Positions 61,577 to 64,000 of a stretch of DNA of 64,000 nt are shown piece by piece (the first letter of the stretch is position 1; each line of letters starts with the position of its first letter). The position numbers and the translations under genes were made by a program. Under the pieces are notes generated by a model. It ran no database searches, had not been told where the DNA came from, and saw nothing but the letters and a program-made list of their open reading frames with translations. This stretch comes from Pseudomonas sp. ANT_H12B (GTDB lineage: Bacteria; Pseudomonadota; Gammaproteobacteria; Pseudomonadales; Pseudomonadaceae): positions 1 through 64,000 of the forward strand of contig NZ_VOBI01000015.1 of NCBI RefSeq assembly GCF_008369325.1, in the 5' to 3' direction.

Positions 61577-62403
61577 ACGCAATCTGGAACATGGCTCGCA
61601 AGGAATTCAGTGACGGTTTGCGCAACCGCTGGCTGTTGGCGATCAGCCTGTTATTTGCGGTGCTGGCCATCGGCATCGCCTGGTTGGGCGCCGCGGCTTC
61701 CGGGCAGTTGGGCTTTACCTCGGTGCCAGCCACCATCGCCAGCCTGGCCAGCCTCGCCACGTTTTTGATGCCGCTGATTGCGTTGCTGCTGGCCTATGAC
61801 GCCATTGTTGGCGAGGACGAGAGCGGCACGTTGCTGCTGTTGCTGACCTATCCCCTGGGTCGTGGGCAAATCCTGCTCGGCAAGTTTGTCGGCCACGGGT
61901 TGATCCTGGCGCTGGCGACACTGATCGGTTTCGGCTGCGCCATGCTGGCCATCGCGGTGCTGGTGGACGATGTCGAACTGAGCCTGCTGCTTTGGGCCTT
62001 TGGCCGGTTCATGGCGTCGTCGACGTTGCTGGGTTGGGGCTTTCTGGGGCTGGCCTATGTGCTGAGCAGTGTGTCGGCCGAGAAATCCACAGCGGCTGGG
62101 TTGGCGTTGGGCGTGTGGTTCTTCTTCGTGCTGGTGTTCGACCTGGTACTGCTGGCGCTGTTGGTGCTCAGCGAAGGGCAGTTCAACCCGAAAGTGTTGC
62201 CCTGGTTGTTGCTGCTCAATCCCGCTGACATCTATCGCCTGATCAATCTCTCCGGTTTTGAGCCTGGCGCCAGTACCGCGGGTGTGCTGACACTGGGCAG
62301 CGATTTGCCGATGCCGGGCTCGATGCTCTGGCTGTGCCTGTCGCTGTGGGTGGCAGCGCCATTGGGCTCGGCCTGGCTGTTGTTTCGTCGCCGGGCGACA
62401 TGA
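61573..62403 (+). CDS. nosY: ABC transporter permease NosY
   Basis: 276 residues with about six hydrophobic helices and an N-terminal MARKEFSDGLRNRWLLAISL, the ABC-2-type start of NosY. Inner membrane; partner of NosF. Starts within the nosF stop (ATGA). Confidence 0.94.
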   Translation: MNAIWNMARKEFSDGLRNRWLLAISLLFAVLAIGIAWLGAAASGQLGFTSVPATIASLASLATFLMPLIALLLAYDAIVGEDESGTLLLLLTYPLGRGQILLGKFVGHGLILALATLIGFGCAMLAIAVLVDDVELSLLLWAFGRFMASSTLLGWGFLGLAYVLSSVSAEKSTAAGLALGVWFFFVLVFDLVLLALLVLSEGQFNPKVLPWLLLLNPADIYRLINLSGFEPGASTAGVLTLGSDLPMPGSMLWLCLSLWVAAPLGSAWLLFRRRAT

Positions 62404-62436
62404 ATTTTCACTTTGGTTTTTTGGGAGCAGTTGACG

Positions 62437-62943
62437 ATGAACACCTTTTATCTGACGACGGTACGTGCGGTGGCGGGCCTGATGATGTGTCTGTTACTGA
62501 CAGCCTGTGACAATCCCGCGCAAGCCACCTACAACGACGCTGCCGCAGCCTTTCATCCCAGTGATGAATGCCATGTCTGCGGGATGATCATCAACGGATT
62601 CCCCGGGCCCAAGGGCGAAGTGGTCGAGCCGGCCGGGATCAAGAAGTTTTGTTCCACGGCGGAAATGATCGGTTGGTGGTTGCAGCCGGAAAACCATCAT
62701 GGCAACGCAAAACTGTATGTCCACGACATGGGCCGCAGTCCTTGGAATGCGCCGGATGACGCTCACCTGATCGATGCCAAAGATGCGTTTTACGTGGTCG
62801 GCACCCAACTCAAAGGCGCCATGGGCGTGGTGCTGGCGTCCTTCTCCAGTCGCGAGGCGGCTGAAAAGCTTGCCGCAGAACAGGGTGGTGGCCGCTTGCT
62901 GCGCTTCAGCGAGATCACGCCTGCGCTGTTGCAGCAACACTAA
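62437..62943 (+). CDS. nosL: Copper-binding lipoprotein NosL
   Basis: 168 residues. The signal peptide ends in a lipobox (LLLTAC), so the mature protein is lipid-anchored. ECHVCGMIINGFPGPKG is the NosL copper site region. It delivers Cu(I) to NosZ. ATG 62437 has GGGAG nine bases upstream. 33 bases behind nosY; last gene of the nos set here. Confidence 0.95.
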   Translation: MNTFYLTTVRAVAGLMMCLLLTACDNPAQATYNDAAAAFHPSDECHVCGMIINGFPGPKGEVVEPAGIKKFCSTAEMIGWWLQPENHHGNAKLYVHDMGRSPWNAPDDAHLIDAKDAFYVVGTQLKGAMGVVLASFSSREAAEKLAAEQGGGRLLRFSEITPALLQQH

Positions 62944-63053
62944 CGCCGTCGAGAAAATCTGATCGCCGTCAAGTCGGTATTTCTTCACCTGCTCAAAGAT
63001 AGGGGCTGGCTATGTCCCCAGTGCTTGGCATCCGCGATGCCCAGGAGTAAATG

Positions 63054-63797
63054 ATGAATACCGAGTTTCAGGATCGTTTGGCGGTGGTTACGGGTGCCAG
63101 CTCAGGGATTGGCCTGGCACTGTGCGCCGCGCTGTTGCCGCGCGGCGTCAAGGTGCTGGCGATGTCACGGACCCCGGGTGAACTGCCGGCGCTGCAGCAG
63201 ATCTACGGCGAGCGATTGCAGTGGTTTGTCGGTGACGTTACGAATCAACAAGACCTGCGCGAGCTGGCCGAGTGCGCTGCGGCGCTGGGGCCGGTGGACT
63301 ATCTGGTGCCTAACGCGGGTATTGCAGAGATGGCTGATAGCCTGGACATGGCGGCCTTCCAGCGTCAGTGGGCGGTTAATGGTGCCGGGGCGTTGAATAC
63401 CCTGGCGGCGTTGCGCGGTAATTTGGCGAGCCCGGCCTCGGTGGTGTTTGTCGGGAGTTTTCTGATCGGTTCGAGCTTTCCGGGGTTGGCTGCGTGCATT
63501 GCCAGCAAGGCTGCGCTGGCGGCTCAGGTGCGGACGCTGGCGGTGGAGTTTGCGCGTTACGATGTGCGCATTAATCTGGTCTCTCCGGGGCCGACGGCTA
63601 CCTCGATGTGGGATCACTTGGGGTTGAGCGATGGGGAGCTTGGCGATGTTGCCGACACGCTTGGTAAGCGTCTGTTGCCGGGGCATTTTCTTGATGCTGC
63701 GGCGGTGGCCAATGTGATTGTTTTTCAGTTGTCGCAGGGGGCCCGGGGTGTTTATGGTCAGGATTGGAAGGTTGATAACGGGTACACCTTGGGCTGA
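63054..63797 (+). CDS. Short-chain dehydrogenase/reductase
   Basis: 247 residues. The cofactor motif TGASSGIGLALC is near the N-terminus, and PNAGIAE stands in place of NNAG. The catalytic-Tyr segment reads GLAACIASKAALAAQ: the usual Tyr-x-x-x-Lys is Ile-x-x-x-Lys-like (CIASK), so the catalytic Tyr appears to be missing. AGGAG lies six bases before ATG 63054 (ATG 63051 is closer). 110 bases behind nosL; a link to denitrification is not evident. Confidence 0.82.
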   Translation: MNTEFQDRLAVVTGASSGIGLALCAALLPRGVKVLAMSRTPGELPALQQIYGERLQWFVGDVTNQQDLRELAECAAALGPVDYLVPNAGIAEMADSLDMAAFQRQWAVNGAGALNTLAALRGNLASPASVVFVGSFLIGSSFPGLAACIASKAALAAQVRTLAVEFARYDVRINLVSPGPTATSMWDHLGLSDGELGDVADTLGKRLLPGHFLDAAAVANVIVFQLSQGARGVYGQDWKVDNGYTLG

Positions 63798-63811
63798 AGT
63801 CCGTTCGGGGT

Positions 63812-64000
63812 ACATATCCGTTGCTGCGGTCACGGCGGCTATTGGTTCCGCCCTTACGGCGGGTCACTTTGAAAAGCGCAAAGTAACCAAACGCTTTCGC
63901 CCCTGACGTACGGCCCTTCGCTTAGGCTCAGGGTGCCCTCGCTCCGGTCCTGCTCCGTGGGCCCGCCGCCATCGGCCATCCATGGCAGGGGGCGGCTACC
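63812..64000. repeat. Dispersed Pseudomonas repeat, running off the right edge
   Basis: ACATATCCGTTGCTGCGGTC is followed by CACGG..GGTTCCG...TTACGGCGGGTCACTTT and a GC-rich stretch with no gene. The first 50 bases match the repeat at 51442. I recall this block as common between genes of fluorescent pseudomonads. It continues beyond the window. Confidence 0.7.

Overview
The window looks like chromosome of a denitrifying Pseudomonas of the fluorescens complex. The basis is: the gacA-uvrC-pgsA-tRNA-Gly order with a TTG-initiated gacA; many short palindromic repeats of the GTGGGAGC(G/C)..GC(A/G)AGC type (REP/REPIN) that are typical of this group; an HbcR-type 3-hydroxybutyrate locus; and Anr/Dnr-type boxes (TTGAT-N4-ATCAA) ahead of anaerobic genes. 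No sequence search was possible, so names rest on motifs and remembered family sequences.

Layout. 0.1-7.2 kb: cobalamin riboswitch, cobW, cobN (with a REPIN inside the reading frame), and ChlI- and VWA-type chelatase partners: aerobic cobalt insertion for B12. 7.4-12.5 kb: DHA2 drug-efflux protein with a divergent LysR regulator, a TerC/CBS membrane protein, and a thioredoxin-like protein. 12.8-19.6 kb: polar amino-acid ABC importer, RidA, IclR regulator, a DSD1-like PLP enzyme and a PfkB sugar kinase, probably one catabolic unit. 19.7-23.8 kb: parvulin, hybrid sensor kinase, orphan PilU-like ATPase. 23.9-30 kb: aacS, 3-hydroxybutyrate dehydrogenase, GntP permease and their sigma-54 activator. 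30-35.6 kb: YejABEF-type peptide importer. 35.7-41 kb: second parvulin, signal-less lipase, three-repeat Ig-like protein, and a DAHP synthase preceded by what reads as an aromatic amino-acid attenuator; then a broken nitrilase-family gene and a GNAT. 41.1-44.4 kb: gacA, uvrC, pgsA, tRNA-Gly. 44.5-47 kb: carboxynorspermidine decarboxylase/dehydrogenase pair. 47-47.6 kb: decayed DUF1445 gene. 47.7-50.9 kb: assimilatory nirBD behind a sigma-54 promoter and a leader terminator. 51-55 kb: CBS protein, CopD/HemJ-like membrane protein, a HemN paralogue without the iron-sulfur cysteines, and an intact hemN. 55.1-63 kb: nosRZDFYL for nitrous oxide reduction. 63-64 kb: an SDR and a dispersed repeat.

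How it fits together. The right third is an anaerobic respiration/assimilation block: Anr/Dnr boxes drive haem synthesis and N2O reduction, while nirBD has nitrogen-type control. REPINs are frequent up to about 30 kb and I saw none from there to the end. The most unusual items are the aroF leader with the peptide core FYFGYWFSHW followed by a strong terminator, a second tyrosine-rich small ORF behind it, the cluster-less HemN paralogue next to a HemJ-like protein, and the REPIN that became coding sequence in cobN.
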